Shown: one piece after another, positions 49,682 through 59,006 of the stretch
Layout: the number at the start of each line of letters is the position of its first letter
Position numbering within the stretch: position 1 is the first letter of the stretch
NCBI RefSeq assembly: GCF_904846285.1
Contig: NZ_CAJHAD010000011.1
Location: 1 to 64,000 of the forward strand
From: Psychrobacter immobilis
Lineage (GTDB): Bacteria > Pseudomonadota > Gammaproteobacteria > Pseudomonadales > Moraxellaceae
Direction: 5' to 3'
Length of the DNA: 64,000 nucleotides
Program-made: the position numbers and the translations under genes
Notes under the pieces: model-generated
What the model saw: the letters and a program-made list of their open reading frames with translations, nothing else
The model's database searches: none
What the model was told of the DNA's origin: nothing

Positions 49682-50548
49682 ATGAGTGACAATATTCAGA
49701 AAGTAACGGTGCTCAGTAAAACCACTTGGACGCCCAATCTATTTAGCTTTACCGTCAGTCGTCCGGATAGTTTTAAATTTACCGCTGGGCAATTTGTGCG
49801 TTTAGGCGTTAATCCCAGTCAATTAAACTACTATAAGCAGCTGAGTGCAGTAGCTGACTATGATGAAGATGATGATGAAGATGAAGAACTGAACGAAGCA
49901 CTAAACGAGGCGCTGAATGAAGATATTTTCCGCGCGTATTCGATTGTCTCTTCACCTTTCGATGAGATATTAGAGTTTTTCTCTATTGTCATCCCTGATG
50001 GCGCCTTTACCTCGCAGCTACAACACCTAGAAGTCGGCGATGAGCTATTATTAAACACCATGCCGTTTGGCTTTTTAACTTTAGCCCGTTATCAAAAACC
50101 GCTGCCAAAAGACTTATGGTTACTGGCAACTGGAACAGGTTTAGCGCCTTTTTTATCGATGCTGCAAGACTTAAAAACCTGGGAAGACTACGAGCATATC
50201 GTCTTGGCTTATAGTGCGCGCTCGACAGAAGAGCTTGCTTATATGGACAAGATTGAAAGTTTACAAGAAGATATTGGCTCATTGGTGGACAATCCAGCCA
50301 AGCTTATCTTTATTCCTATCGTTACCCGCGAGCCTGTCGAGGGCGCACTAACTGAGCGCTTGCCAAAGCTATTATTAGATGGCACGTTGCAAGCGCGCGC
50401 GGGCATTGATTTGGACATTGATAGCACGCACGTGATGCTATGCGGTAACCCAGACATGGTCGAAGATACCAAAGAGACCTTAAAGAGCTTAGGCTTGGTG
50501 ATGAATCGCAGCGGCGAGGGCAATATCGCGGTGGAAAACTATTGGTAA
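49682..50548 (+). CDS. fpr: ferredoxin--NADP reductase with acidic insert
   Basis: A 288-residue FAD protein of the Fpr family that moves electrons between NADPH and ferredoxin/flavodoxin. FRAYSIVSSP binds FAD (RxYS), GTGLAPFLSMLQDL is the NADPH loop, and the chain ends in AVENYW, with an aromatic C-terminal residue stacked on the flavin as in family members. Residues ~60-80 carry an unusual acidic insert, DYDEDDDEDEELNEALNEAL, between the FAD-domain strands. GAGGGTGAG lies upstream of ATG 49682. It has its own terminator. Confidence 0.9.
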   Translation: MSDNIQKVTVLSKTTWTPNLFSFTVSRPDSFKFTAGQFVRLGVNPSQLNYYKQLSAVADYDEDDDEDEELNEALNEALNEDIFRAYSIVSSPFDEILEFFSIVIPDGAFTSQLQHLEVGDELLLNTMPFGFLTLARYQKPLPKDLWLLATGTGLAPFLSMLQDLKTWEDYEHIVLAYSARSTEELAYMDKIESLQEDIGSLVDNPAKLIFIPIVTREPVEGALTERLPKLLLDGTLQARAGIDLDIDSTHVMLCGNPDMVEDTKETLKSLGLVMNRSGEGNIAVENYW

Positions 50549-50588
50549 GCCTATGATTGCTACAAGTTGATAGAGTCAGTATTTATTA

Positions 50589-50638
50589 AAAAAACGCCAA
50601 TGCTTAAAGATAATCGTCTTTAAGTATTGGCGTTTTTT
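50589..50638. terminator. bidirectional terminator between fpr and convergent gene
   Basis: A 22-bp stem (50589-50610 with 50617-50638, one G-T pair) with a 6-nt loop and six-T/A ends on both sides lies between convergent genes. Confidence 0.92.
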
Positions 50639-50683
50639 GTAGGCAGCGTTTGGAAGGCTTTTAATACGTTTATAAAACTAGGC

Positions 50684-51481
50684 TTATGAAGTAGGTTCTA
50701 AACTTGGCTCAGTAGCATCAGCAATGGGGTTGATAGGCCCTTGCATCAATTCAGGCTCATCCTTATCACTAATGATATCTTCATTGGCATTGCTGGCCAG
50801 CAAATCACGATAATTAATTTGGGTTTTAAGCACCAATTGTTCTTCCTCAAGCTCACCATAATTGACTTGCACTTTATATAAGGTGCTCATTATTTTTTTG
50901 TTCTTTTTTAGCCAGCGATTGATATCAAGGTAGATAATATCTTCTTTGGCACGGGCGATATTGATATAAGACAAAATAAAACCTAACGGATCTTTTTTGA
51001 GCACGCTATGATAGAACCAAATAAACAGTTTGAGCCCTTGGCGTTTGATAAAGGATTCGCAGCGTAGGTTAAGGACGTCGGTATAAGTCAGCTGTCCAAA
51101 AACAAAGCGCTGGACGTTGCGATCAAGCTGCACATGAACCAAGCTAAAATTACTTGCTACTTCTGCATAAATCCCGCCAACATCAATCGTACAATATAAA
51201 CGGAACCAGTCGTCATGTATCTCAACGCGCAGCTCTAAAATGGCTTTGACGTTATCGGTGACAAATTTTTGCAGCGCATCGTTGACGTAAATTTGGGCAA
51301 CCGGCAAGGATAGCTCTTCCTCGAATTTATCCGTCGCTTTATCATAGATACTTCGGACAGCTTGGCTAAGACGCTCCCAGCCATCGCTAAAGGACTCGTC
51401 AAAACGGTCAGCGATACTGTCAAATAAATCCTCAAAACTGTCTGAATTATCCATATTGTCCATATGCTCAAAGTTACTCAA
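50684..51481 (-). CDS. conserved-looking protein of unknown function
   Basis: A 265-residue protein I cannot assign. Residues 1-60 are acidic (MDNMDNSDSFEDLFDSI), the middle contains beta-like stretches (KAILELRVEIHDDWFRLYCT) and a hydrophobic segment LKLFIWFYHSVL (about 170-180), and the last ~50 residues are polar. There is no signal peptide or clear TM region. The likely start is TTG 51481, because AAGGA lies 8 nt upstream, while ATG 51463 has none; the codon use is similar to its neighbours. It is transcribed towards fpr and stands alone, so context says little about function. Confidence 0.7.
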   Translation of the reverse strand: MSNFEHMDNMDNSDSFEDLFDSIADRFDESFSDGWERLSQAVRSIYDKATDKFEEELSLPVAQIYVNDALQKFVTDNVKAILELRVEIHDDWFRLYCTIDVGGIYAEVASNFSLVHVQLDRNVQRFVFGQLTYTDVLNLRCESFIKRQGLKLFIWFYHSVLKKDPLGFILSYINIARAKEDIIYLDINRWLKKNKKIMSTLYKVQVNYGELEEEQLVLKTQINYRDLLASNANEDIISDKDEPELMQGPINPIADATEPSLEPTS

Positions 51482-51825
51482 ACTTATTATCCTTATAATG
51501 ATGGGGTCGTCATGTAAGCGTTAGGGTAATCATTGCATCTGCGTTTATATTTTATATGGTGCAGGCGAAAATTCATATTTTCTAATAGCTGACTTATAAA
51601 ACAGTATATATCAAAATTGGCGCATGCTGAATGAACGTCTAGGTTTTGTCTGATTGAGCAGGCTTAGTAGATATAGATAAGCAGCTAAGTTAATAGCCGT
51701 AGTATACGGTTGTGCTAGCGACACAATTCTATGTCATGTTATGATACCGCCGGCATTGGTCGACAGACGCTTATATTATCATGCTTCTTGCCAATAGCCC
51801 TTATATTCATTAGCTGAGATTAACT
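51482..51825. other. divergent intergenic region
   Basis: About 345 bp separating the unknown gene at 50684-51481 and the tonB-like gene. AT-rich, presumably promoters on both strands; no hairpin, tRNA or confident regulatory box was seen. Confidence 0.4.
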
Positions 51826-52713
51826 GTGGCATCTATTAAAGACTCGCAAAGCTACCATTTTTCAGCGCAAGCGCCCAAGCGTGATATCAGCTTGCCGATG
51901 GCTGTGGTGATTGCCGTCAGCGTTCATGCGCTGATTATTTTTGGGATTAGCTTCTCGATGGGGCAAGATCCCGCTGGTATGATCCAAGACGTTGCTAAAG
52001 CACTGACCGATAATATGCAGCCCAATGAAGATGCACAATTTATTGCCAGTGCCTCACAAGAAGGCGGCGGTACCGTGCAAGAGCAATTGCGCCAAGAGAC
52101 CGACCAGAGCAGTCCGTTGTCTGCCGAACAAATGAGCGAAACGCAAGACGTGATTAGCTTACAGCGCCAAGTCCGTCAGCAGCGTTATCAAGAAAGCTAT
52201 CTGCGTACGACGCTAAGCTGGCGTGAAGCAAGTGTGGAATCAGACAACGATAGCAAGCAAGAGCAAGATGATATGAAGGCGCAAGAAGAGCGTCTGCGTA
52301 AGCAAATTGCTACTTTAGAGGCGCAGTTGTCTCAGCGGCAACAGCTGTATGCGACCAAATCAAAAGTCGTGACTGTCGATAGCAACTCGACAACTCGCGG
52401 TGCAGCAGCAGATTATATCAATACCTTTCGTGAGCACGTCGAGCGCGTCGGTAATCTGCAATATCCTACCCAAGCGCGCGCCCAAGGTATTACGGGCGAG
52501 GTGCGTTTGATGGTCGTCATCGGTAATGACGGTAATATTAAAGCGATTCGTTTGCTTGAGAGTTCAAACTCGACAATATTAGATGAGGCTGCCAAACAAT
52601 CGGTCAGACAAGCGGCGCCCTTTGGCAAATTTACCGAAGACATGAATGATATCGTCGAGCTGCGTCTGATACGTACGTATCGCTACAGTGATAAAGTAGA
52701 TGTGACTTATTAG
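51826..52713 (+). CDS. TonB-family energy transducer-like protein
   Basis: A 295-residue protein with GTG start. Residues ~20-42 form a membrane helix (PMAVVIAVSVHALIIFGISF) after a short cytoplasmic N-terminus, as in TonB, ending with Ser/His/Phe positions like the TonB SxxxH motif (SVHALIIF). Residues ~130-185 are Glu/Gln-rich and probably coiled coil, in place of the usual Pro-rich linker. Residues ~215-295 are the TonB C-terminal domain, with YPTQARAQGITGEVRLMV and ending SDKVDVTY. TonB proteins carry proton-motive force to outer-membrane receptors; no ExbB/ExbD genes are adjacent, so another transporter or an atypical role is possible. Confidence 0.8.
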   Translation: MASIKDSQSYHFSAQAPKRDISLPMAVVIAVSVHALIIFGISFSMGQDPAGMIQDVAKALTDNMQPNEDAQFIASASQEGGGTVQEQLRQETDQSSPLSAEQMSETQDVISLQRQVRQQRYQESYLRTTLSWREASVESDNDSKQEQDDMKAQEERLRKQIATLEAQLSQRQQLYATKSKVVTVDSNSTTRGAAADYINTFREHVERVGNLQYPTQARAQGITGEVRLMVVIGNDGNIKAIRLLESSNSTILDEAAKQSVRQAAPFGKFTEDMNDIVELRLIRTYRYSDKVDVTY

Positions 52714-52815
52714 GTATGCTGAAACTCAGTGAATGTCTTATTGGATGATAAATAATGATAAACATCTAAAAGACAAAAAGTATTTATAAAAACAGTTTTT
52801 AAATAAAGAGTCAGT

Positions 52816-53691
52816 ATGGAATTTTTAGGTTTTACCCTTGATATTGCTAGCTTAACAGAAAGTGCTATCAGCATTGCGCTTAAACTTGCTTTTGCCTTAT
52901 TGATATTTATCGTCGGGCGCTGGCTGGCAAAAAAAGTCGTGACTATCAGCAATCGTATTATGTTACGTAGCCGTTTAGAGGCGACGGCGGCTAACTTTTT
53001 AAGCCGCTTATTATATGGCTTATTGTTGGTTGTCGTGATTTTGGCAGCGTTGAGTAAAGTTGGCGTACAGACCACTTCGGTCGTCGCTATCTTGGGCGGT
53101 GCAGCCGTGGCAATTGGTTTGTCACTCAAAGATCAGTTATCGAATTTTGCCGCTGGTATCATGATTGTCACTTTTCGCCCGTTTGTACGCGGCGACTATG
53201 TACAGGTTAGCAGTTACACCGGTACGGTGACCGAAATAACCTTGGTCAATACCCATTTGACGACCATCAACAATCACGACGTCATCATTCCTAATAGCGA
53301 TATCACTACCTCAGCGGTCATTAACTATACGGCGTTGCCTAATCGCCGCGTCGATATCACGGTCGGTATTGGTTATGATGCCGATATCAAAACCGCCAAA
53401 GATATCATGCTAAATTTGGCAAAAAATAATACAATGGCGTTTACTGATCCTGCACCCGTGGTACGCGTGACCAACTTGGGCGACAATTCAGTCGATTTAA
53501 CCTTGAATGTCTGGACCACCAACGGTGATTGGTGGGCAATGCAATGCGATTTATTAGAACAATTCAAAAACGCGCTTGATGATAAAAATATCGATATTCC
53601 ATTCCCGCAGCGCAGCGTGCATGTCAAAGGTTTAGATCAAATGATTAACCAGATGGATCAAGCGCAAAAAAGCATGTTAAAAAAGGGTTGA
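52816..53691 (+). CDS. mscS: small-conductance mechanosensitive channel, MscS family
   Basis: A 291-residue channel that opens when membrane tension rises, releasing solutes after osmotic downshock. Three helices are at ~10-32, ~65-85 and ~90-115; the pore-lining TM3 is SVVAILGGAAVAIGLSLKD with the GxxxxxG packing pattern, followed by the conserved QLSNFAAGIMIVTFRPF and the beta domain (VIIPNSDI) and alpha-beta end. Length and layout match E. coli MscS (286). The gene follows the TonB-like gene by 103 nt and converges with ybeY at 53710. Confidence 0.93.
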   Translation: MEFLGFTLDIASLTESAISIALKLAFALLIFIVGRWLAKKVVTISNRIMLRSRLEATAANFLSRLLYGLLLVVVILAALSKVGVQTTSVVAILGGAAVAIGLSLKDQLSNFAAGIMIVTFRPFVRGDYVQVSSYTGTVTEITLVNTHLTTINNHDVIIPNSDITTSAVINYTALPNRRVDITVGIGYDADIKTAKDIMLNLAKNNTMAFTDPAPVVRVTNLGDNSVDLTLNVWTTNGDWWAMQCDLLEQFKNALDDKNIDIPFPQRSVHVKGLDQMINQMDQAQKSMLKKG

Positions 53692-53709
53692 AGAAGGGTT
53701 AGAGATAAG

Positions 53710-54354
53710 CTAAAGATAAGGATTTGGTAGCGCTAATCCTGCCAAAACATCAATCTCAAAGCGTTCCATCTCATCTTGCTCGGCTTGTCCGAGCTCATGG
53801 TCAAAACCAAGCAAGTGCAGCACGCCATGTATCAATAAATGGCTAATATGCTTATTGACAGTCTTATCTTGCTCAGCCGCTTCACGAACTACCACGGCGT
53901 GGCAAATCACCAGCTCACCTAGCGGTAGCGTTGGCATCAGTCCAATGATTGCCGCTGGTAAGTCGCTTGGGTAAGATAGAATGTTGGTGGCATAATCTTT
54001 GCCGCGTGCCTCTAAATTCAGCTTACGACCTTCCACTTCATCAGTAATATAGATATCAAGCGCTTTAATCTTCTCTTGCCATATTTCAGCATCGATATCG
54101 GCATAATAAGGCAGCGTCAAACCAGTTTTAATACACCCATCTATATAATCCAAAGTCGCCATCATAACTTTTAATAATTTTTCGCGAGGATAAAAGGTGT
54201 CGAGTATCTCGTCATCGATACTATCGGAGGCGCTTATATCAAGTATAGCTAAGCTGTCGTTGCTATTAAAACTGTCATTAAAAGTGTTATTAAAACTACT
54301 ATTAACATTATCATCAACATTGTTGTCAGCATTATTCTGTTCAGCTTGGCTCAT
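53710..54354 (-). CDS. ybeY: endoribonuclease YbeY (rRNA maturation)
   Basis: A 214-residue metalloprotein that helps process the 16S rRNA 3' end and 70S quality control. The zinc motif HGVLHLLGFDH (about 178-188) is intact, preceded by DLPAAIIGLMPTLPLGELVICHAVV-type core. Unlike typical YbeY (~150-160 aa), it has an N-terminal ~50-residue Asn/Asp/Ser-rich extension (ADNNVDDNVNSSFNNTFNDS), likely unstructured. It lies 125 bp after phoH on the same strand, as in the phoH-ybeY pairing of other gammaproteobacteria, but a terminator stands between them. Confidence 0.93.
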   Translation of the reverse strand: MSQAEQNNADNNVDDNVNSSFNNTFNDSFNSNDSLAILDISASDSIDDEILDTFYPREKLLKVMMATLDYIDGCIKTGLTLPYYADIDAEIWQEKIKALDIYITDEVEGRKLNLEARGKDYATNILSYPSDLPAAIIGLMPTLPLGELVICHAVVVREAAEQDKTVNKHISHLLIHGVLHLLGFDHELGQAEQDEMERFEIDVLAGLALPNPYL

Positions 54355-54411
54355 GCCATTATCCTTTTTTATGTCAATTTAAAATATTCAACAATAAATA
54401 TCTAACAGTAA

Positions 54412-54440
54412 AAAACCGGATATCAAATCCGGTTTTCTTT
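54412..54440 (-). terminator. hairpin terminator between phoH and ybeY
   Basis: AAAACCGGAT (54412-54421) and ATCCGGTTTT (54427-54436) form a perfect 10-bp stem with a 5-nt loop. On the minus strand it is 45 nt after phoH and ends in a T-run, so it limits read-through into ybeY, which may have its own promoter. Confidence 0.8.
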
Positions 54441-54479
54441 CAATGTTTTCTCAAGTCATCTTATATATATTCAGATAAC

Positions 54480-55583
54480 TTACAGCTTAGCAGCTGCAGC
54501 TGCTATCGCTGCTTTGCGCTCTTGCTCAGCGACGAAACGCTCTTGTTTGCGTTTTTCTTGTAGCATTTCTTGCTCAATATCAAAGACATCATAAGCTTCG
54601 ACGATTTTTTGTACCAGCTGATGGCGCACAACGTCTTTTGAATCAAACTTAGTGATATGAATCTCTTCGATACCGCTTAAAATCTCCATCGCCTGTGCCA
54701 GACCAGATTTACTGCCGCGCGGTAAATCAACCTGGGTAATGTCACCGGTAATAACCGCACGCGAGCCAAAACCTAAGCGCGTCAAAAACATTTTCATTTG
54801 TTCAGGCGTGGTGTTTTGCGCTTCATCCAAAATGACAAATGAGTTATTGAGTGTGCGACCACGCATATAAGCAAGGGGTGCGACCTCAATGATTTGCTTT
54901 TCAAGCATTTTACCGACTTTATCAAAGCCTAGCATCTCATACAGCGCGTCATATAAAGGACGTAAATACGGATCGATTTTTTGGGTCAAATCACCCGGTA
55001 AAAAGCCTAGCTTTTCGCCAGCTTCTACCGCAGGGCGCACCAGTAAAATACGCTCAATCTCATTGCGCTCAATCATATCAACAGCACAAGCAACCGCAAG
55101 GTAAGTCTTACCAGTACCGGCAGGTCCAATACCAAAGGATACATCAGACGATAAGATATCTCTGACGTAACGCTGCTGATTGCCGCCGCGTGGAATGATT
55201 TTACCATTACGAGTACGCAAACTAATCGGCGTAAAATCACTTGCAGCATCCAAGTTATCGGCATCTTCCTCGTCAGCCAACTCTTCATCGGCTGCTATAT
55301 CTTCATCGCGTGAGATACTCGATTGGATAATCAGGTGTAGCTCTTCTGCGCTGATGTCCTTGCTGTTTTGTGCTTCATCGACCATTTTATAAATAATACG
55401 TTCACCGCGCTCAACACCCAATATATCACCGCTTAGACAGAAGTCACCTTGGCGTTGGCTAATTTTGATATCGAGGCGTTCTTGGATATATTTCATGTGG
55501 TTATTGTATTCGCCAAGCACGGTTTTAAGCTGTGCTGGAGTCAAGAATTCAAACTTTATACGGCGGCTCATGGAATCAGTCAA
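54480..55583 (-). CDS. ybeZ: PhoH-family P-loop ATPase (YbeZ)
   Basis: A 367-residue PhoH-like ATPase/RNA-associated protein. Walker A is GPAGTGKTYLAVA (about 158-170) with Walker B FVILDEAQNTTP; RLGFGSRAVITGDITQVDLPRG is the family signature. In other bacteria YbeZ partners with YbeY in rRNA processing, and here ybeY is next downstream. I keep the TTG start at 55583 because AAGGA stands 7 nt before it; ATG 55571 lacks a ribosome-binding site. An acidic stretch of ~20 residues (EDIAADEELADEEDADNLD, near residue 115) is an unusual insert. Confidence 0.93.
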   Translation of the reverse strand: MTDSMSRRIKFEFLTPAQLKTVLGEYNNHMKYIQERLDIKISQRQGDFCLSGDILGVERGERIIYKMVDEAQNSKDISAEELHLIIQSSISRDEDIAADEELADEEDADNLDAASDFTPISLRTRNGKIIPRGGNQQRYVRDILSSDVSFGIGPAGTGKTYLAVACAVDMIERNEIERILLVRPAVEAGEKLGFLPGDLTQKIDPYLRPLYDALYEMLGFDKVGKMLEKQIIEVAPLAYMRGRTLNNSFVILDEAQNTTPEQMKMFLTRLGFGSRAVITGDITQVDLPRGSKSGLAQAMEILSGIEEIHITKFDSKDVVRHQLVQKIVEAYDVFDIEQEMLQEKRKQERFVAEQERKAAIAAAAAKL

Positions 55584-56236
55584 GCGATTATCCTTATATT
55601 AAGTTGCCCGCTGCTATGGCTATTGCTTCTATGCATCACTGCTTCTATACATCATAGTCAGGCGGGCTTTAGAGATAAAATCATTAATTGTATTTCATTA
55701 TATTTAGATAGTTTTATGACGGCTGTTTGGCTTTTATAAGGGTTGTTTAGATGATGGAAAGGAATGTGACGGCAAATGGCTGATAAAAATTGTTGTTGGT
55801 AAAATGGCGAATAATAAGTAAGAGACCTGCCTCCATTATGGTAGATAGTTTTTAAAATTCAAGCCATATAAGGGAGGTGGCGCTTTGTTTTTGTATGACG
55901 ATTGCAACTACTACAGCTGTTATCACTATTAAAGCCTGTTATTAAGGTTTATCAGTCAAATCTTTATTAAAAACTGTCATTATAAAATACACGCAAAATA
56001 TCAATTCAAGCTTAGATAATAGGTGACTATCAAAAATTTTGCATACTCGCGATGCAGACTGTCAAGAGCACGGAATACTGAGGAATTTGTGGTAATCTAG
56101 TGCAGAGATAATAGCGCTGTAAAAGCCAAGCTTACAAAGATAAAAGAACGAGATATTTTCTACAAAAATAACATTTTGAGTGCATATTCATCACGTCTAA
56201 TAGCGTGTTAAAAGGGTCATCTTAGGAATAACAATC
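55584..56236. other. long divergent intergenic region between phoH and ubiH
   Basis: About 650 bp without a credible ORF. It holds two tandem 16-nt units (TGCTTCTATGCATCAC and TGCTTCTATACATCAT, 55623-55654) close to the phoH start. Otherwise AT-rich; I found no terminator, tRNA or confident promoter. Confidence 0.45.
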
Positions 56237-57568
56237 ATGCAAAATAATGAAGCAAATTTATCAAAAAATAATCATATTAAATCTAGCCATGTTAAATCTA
56301 GTCATGTTAATAAAGCTGCTATGACTGAACAGCAAGTACTTATTGCGGGCGGCGGGCATGTCGGTTTATCGTTTGCGTTGTTACTTGCGCATCATGGTAT
56401 CGCCAGTACACTACTTGAAAAGAACAGCTATCCAACCATCAGCCCTAATGATGATGCTAAGCGTAGCCATTATTTGGACAGCCGCAATACCGCCCTGTCA
56501 CGGCGTACGGTGCAGATTTATCAAGAAATTGGCTTATGGGCTGAGCTACAAAGCCATGCTTGCCGAATTGATGCGGTACAGATTAGCGAGCAAGGTAGCT
56601 TTGGGCGCGCGCAATTAAATAAAGCCGATGAGCAGGTCGAGTCATTCGGGCAAGTGATGGAAAATGCGTGGCTTGGACGTAAGCTATTACTGGCTGCCCA
56701 GCAAGAGCCGCTGATTACCTTGATTGATAATGCCAATGTGATAGCAGTTAGCCAACAAAGCGATGGCGTGACGCTAAGCTTTAGCTATTACGGTGAAGAA
56801 GAGCATGAGCAGCAATTGCAAGCCAGCGTTTTGGTTGCCTGTGATGGTCGCGACTCTACCGTGCGTCAGCTATTAGGTATCAGCACCACGACTTATGATT
56901 ATAAGCAGACGGCTATCGTTGGGGTGGTAGAGACCGATCAGCCACATCAACATATTGCCATTGAGCGTTTTAGTCCGGCAGGGCCGCTTGCGGTGTTGCC
57001 ATTGACCGATCCAGAAGGTGACGGCAATGATGAGTATCAAAAAGGCTATAGACGCTCGGTCGTTTGGGTTTGCCCAACTGGCGAAGAGACACAATATCTA
57101 GAAGATGATGCGCATTTCTTGGCGACTTTGCAGCAAGCCTTTGGCGCGCGCGCTGGCAGGTTTAAAAAAGCCGGTCGCCGCGGCGCTTATCCACTGACGC
57201 GGGTACTGGCCGATAAGCAAGTCGATGGCCGCTGCGTCATCATGGGTAATGCAGCTCACACCTTGCATCCGGTCGCTGGACAAGGCTTTAACCTGTGTAT
57301 GCGTGATGCCCATGTACTTGCTCACATGATGAGTCAGCAAGTGCTAAAAGGCGAAGATATCGGCGATCCTATTTTGCTAAAGCGCTATGAAAAAGCCCGT
57401 CAAACCGATCAAAAACGCGTCATTCGCTTCTGTGATGCGGTAGTCCATGGCTTTACGCATCCAAATCCAGCCGTAAAGCTGGCACGTAACGTGGCCTTGG
57501 TTGCCTTTGATAAACTGCCAAATATTAAGCCATTGATTGCCAACTATGCGATGGGCTTGAAGTCGTAG
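56237..57568 (+). CDS. ubiH: UbiH-type FAD-dependent ubiquinone hydroxylase
   Basis: A 443-residue flavin hydroxylase of the UbiH/UbiF/COQ6 family, which adds OH to the ubiquinone ring. The Rossmann loop is IAGGGHVGLSFALLL, the DG motif is VACDGRDSTVRQLL and the GD-type FAD motif reads MGNAAHTLHPVAGQGFNL; the N (not D) is the E. coli UbiH pattern. ATG 56237 (TTAGGA upstream) is preferred over ATG 56321; the ~28 added residues contain three 15-nt repeats encoding KNNHI-KSSHV-KSSHV. The neighbouring gene at 57676 encodes a paralogue, and they are probably co-transcribed. Step (C6 or C5 hydroxylation) is inferred from family resemblance. Confidence 0.9.
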   Translation: MQNNEANLSKNNHIKSSHVKSSHVNKAAMTEQQVLIAGGGHVGLSFALLLAHHGIASTLLEKNSYPTISPNDDAKRSHYLDSRNTALSRRTVQIYQEIGLWAELQSHACRIDAVQISEQGSFGRAQLNKADEQVESFGQVMENAWLGRKLLLAAQQEPLITLIDNANVIAVSQQSDGVTLSFSYYGEEEHEQQLQASVLVACDGRDSTVRQLLGISTTTYDYKQTAIVGVVETDQPHQHIAIERFSPAGPLAVLPLTDPEGDGNDEYQKGYRRSVVWVCPTGEETQYLEDDAHFLATLQQAFGARAGRFKKAGRRGAYPLTRVLADKQVDGRCVIMGNAAHTLHPVAGQGFNLCMRDAHVLAHMMSQQVLKGEDIGDPILLKRYEKARQTDQKRVIRFCDAVVHGFTHPNPAVKLARNVALVAFDKLPNIKPLIANYAMGLKS

Positions 57569-57675
57569 TTCGACATACGGGTAAGTTATTAAGCAAATAA
57601 AATCTATCATTTCAGCTGCTGCTAAACCACATAAATATGAGCGGATAGCATGAATAACGCGACAAAGGATGTTTT

Positions 57676-58968
57676 ATGAAAAATAACCATACGCTCATTA
57701 TCGGCGGCGGTATCGTCGGTGCAACCCTTGCGCTAAAACTGGCACAAGCCCAAATGCCAGTGACGCTCATTGATGCGCGTCCTGAACGTAGCGAGGCAGA
57801 TTGGCAGCAGGTGCTTGACAAGCGGGATGCGCGTGTTTATGCATTAAGCCTTGCCAGTATTAACTTACTCAAAGACGTGGGCGCTTGGCAAAAGATAGCG
57901 GCATCAGAGCGCAAAGCCGATTATTCCCAAATGCAGGTTTGGCAATTGAATGGTCGCGGCGAGTTACTGTTCGGCGATAGTGATGATGCTAATAATGGTA
58001 ATGACAGCAGTAACAGCAGTCAACACTCTGAGCCAAAAATGCTCGGTAGTATGGTTGAGCCGGCCGTTATCGAATATGCATTATGGCAGCGTTTATCCGC
58101 CTCTGATGTCAGTCAATATCTAACCGTTATCGATGGGCAAAAGGTTGTCGATATGGACTGGCTTGGTAGCACGCAAGGTTACCGTGTGACGATAGACGAC
58201 GGCAGTGTGATTGGCGCGCGTTTATTAGTTGGTGCTGACGGCCGCGGCTCGTTTGTGCGTAAGCAGGCGGCAATTGAGCTGGATGTGCTTGATTATAAGC
58301 AAACGGCGATTTGCTGCGCCATTCAAACCGACAAGCCGCACCGAGCGACCGCCCGTCAAGCCATGCTACCAACTGGTACATTGGCATTGTTGCCGCTTGC
58401 TGATATTACTGATGAAGATAAAGCCAATCCAGAGCACTGGCAGTCTATTGTATGGACACTACCACGCAATCAAGCATTGGCATTGTTGGAAGAAACGCCG
58501 CGCTATATCGCTGATAAACTGGCTGCTGCTAGCAATTATGAGCTTGGCGCTATCCGCGAGATTGAATCCATCGCCAGCTTTCCATTAGCAGCGCAGCAAG
58601 CAAAAAGCTACGTCGCGGATAACTTAGTATTAATCGGTGATGCGGCACATGGTGTGCATCCGCTTGCAGGTCAGGGGCTGAATTTGGGCATGCTCGATGT
58701 GAAGGTATTAAGTGAACAACTCACCCATGACTATGCGCGCAGTGGCAACAAGCTGTGGGGAACGAACCAAACCTTGCGTAGCTATGAGCGTCTGCGTCGT
58801 CCGCATAATAGCCTGATGATGCATAGCTTTTCGGCGCTTAATTGGCTGTTTGCCGGCTCGCTTGCTCAAATGCGTCCGATTCAACAACTTCGCAATGAAA
58901 GCATGTATCGCGTGAGCAAAATCAAACCATTGATGCGGTTGTTTGCGAAGCAGGCAAGTGGGGTTTAG
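57676..58968 (+). CDS. UbiF/UbiI-type FAD-dependent ubiquinone hydroxylase
   Basis: A 430-residue paralogue of the preceding protein in the UbiH/F/I family. Motifs: IIGGGIVGATLALKLA, VGADGRGSFVRKQAA and IGDAAHGVHPLAGQGLNLG, the GD motif of UbiF/UbiI-like enzymes. Between residues ~98 and 118 there is a Ser/Asn/Asp-rich low-complexity insert (DANNGNDSSNSSQHSE). It starts 107 bp after ubiH with AAGGA upstream of ATG 57676. Together the two enzymes would provide two hydroxylations of the ubiquinone ring; which positions each handles cannot be fixed from sequence. Confidence 0.88.
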   Translation: MKNNHTLIIGGGIVGATLALKLAQAQMPVTLIDARPERSEADWQQVLDKRDARVYALSLASINLLKDVGAWQKIAASERKADYSQMQVWQLNGRGELLFGDSDDANNGNDSSNSSQHSEPKMLGSMVEPAVIEYALWQRLSASDVSQYLTVIDGQKVVDMDWLGSTQGYRVTIDDGSVIGARLLVGADGRGSFVRKQAAIELDVLDYKQTAICCAIQTDKPHRATARQAMLPTGTLALLPLADITDEDKANPEHWQSIVWTLPRNQALALLEETPRYIADKLAAASNYELGAIREIESIASFPLAAQQAKSYVADNLVLIGDAAHGVHPLAGQGLNLGMLDVKVLSEQLTHDYARSGNKLWGTNQTLRSYERLRRPHNSLMMHSFSALNWLFAGSLAQMRPIQQLRNESMYRVSKIKPLMRLFAKQASGV

Positions 58969-59006
58969 TGTTTTATTGAAGCTAATAATTGAACTAAGGA
59001 TGGCGT

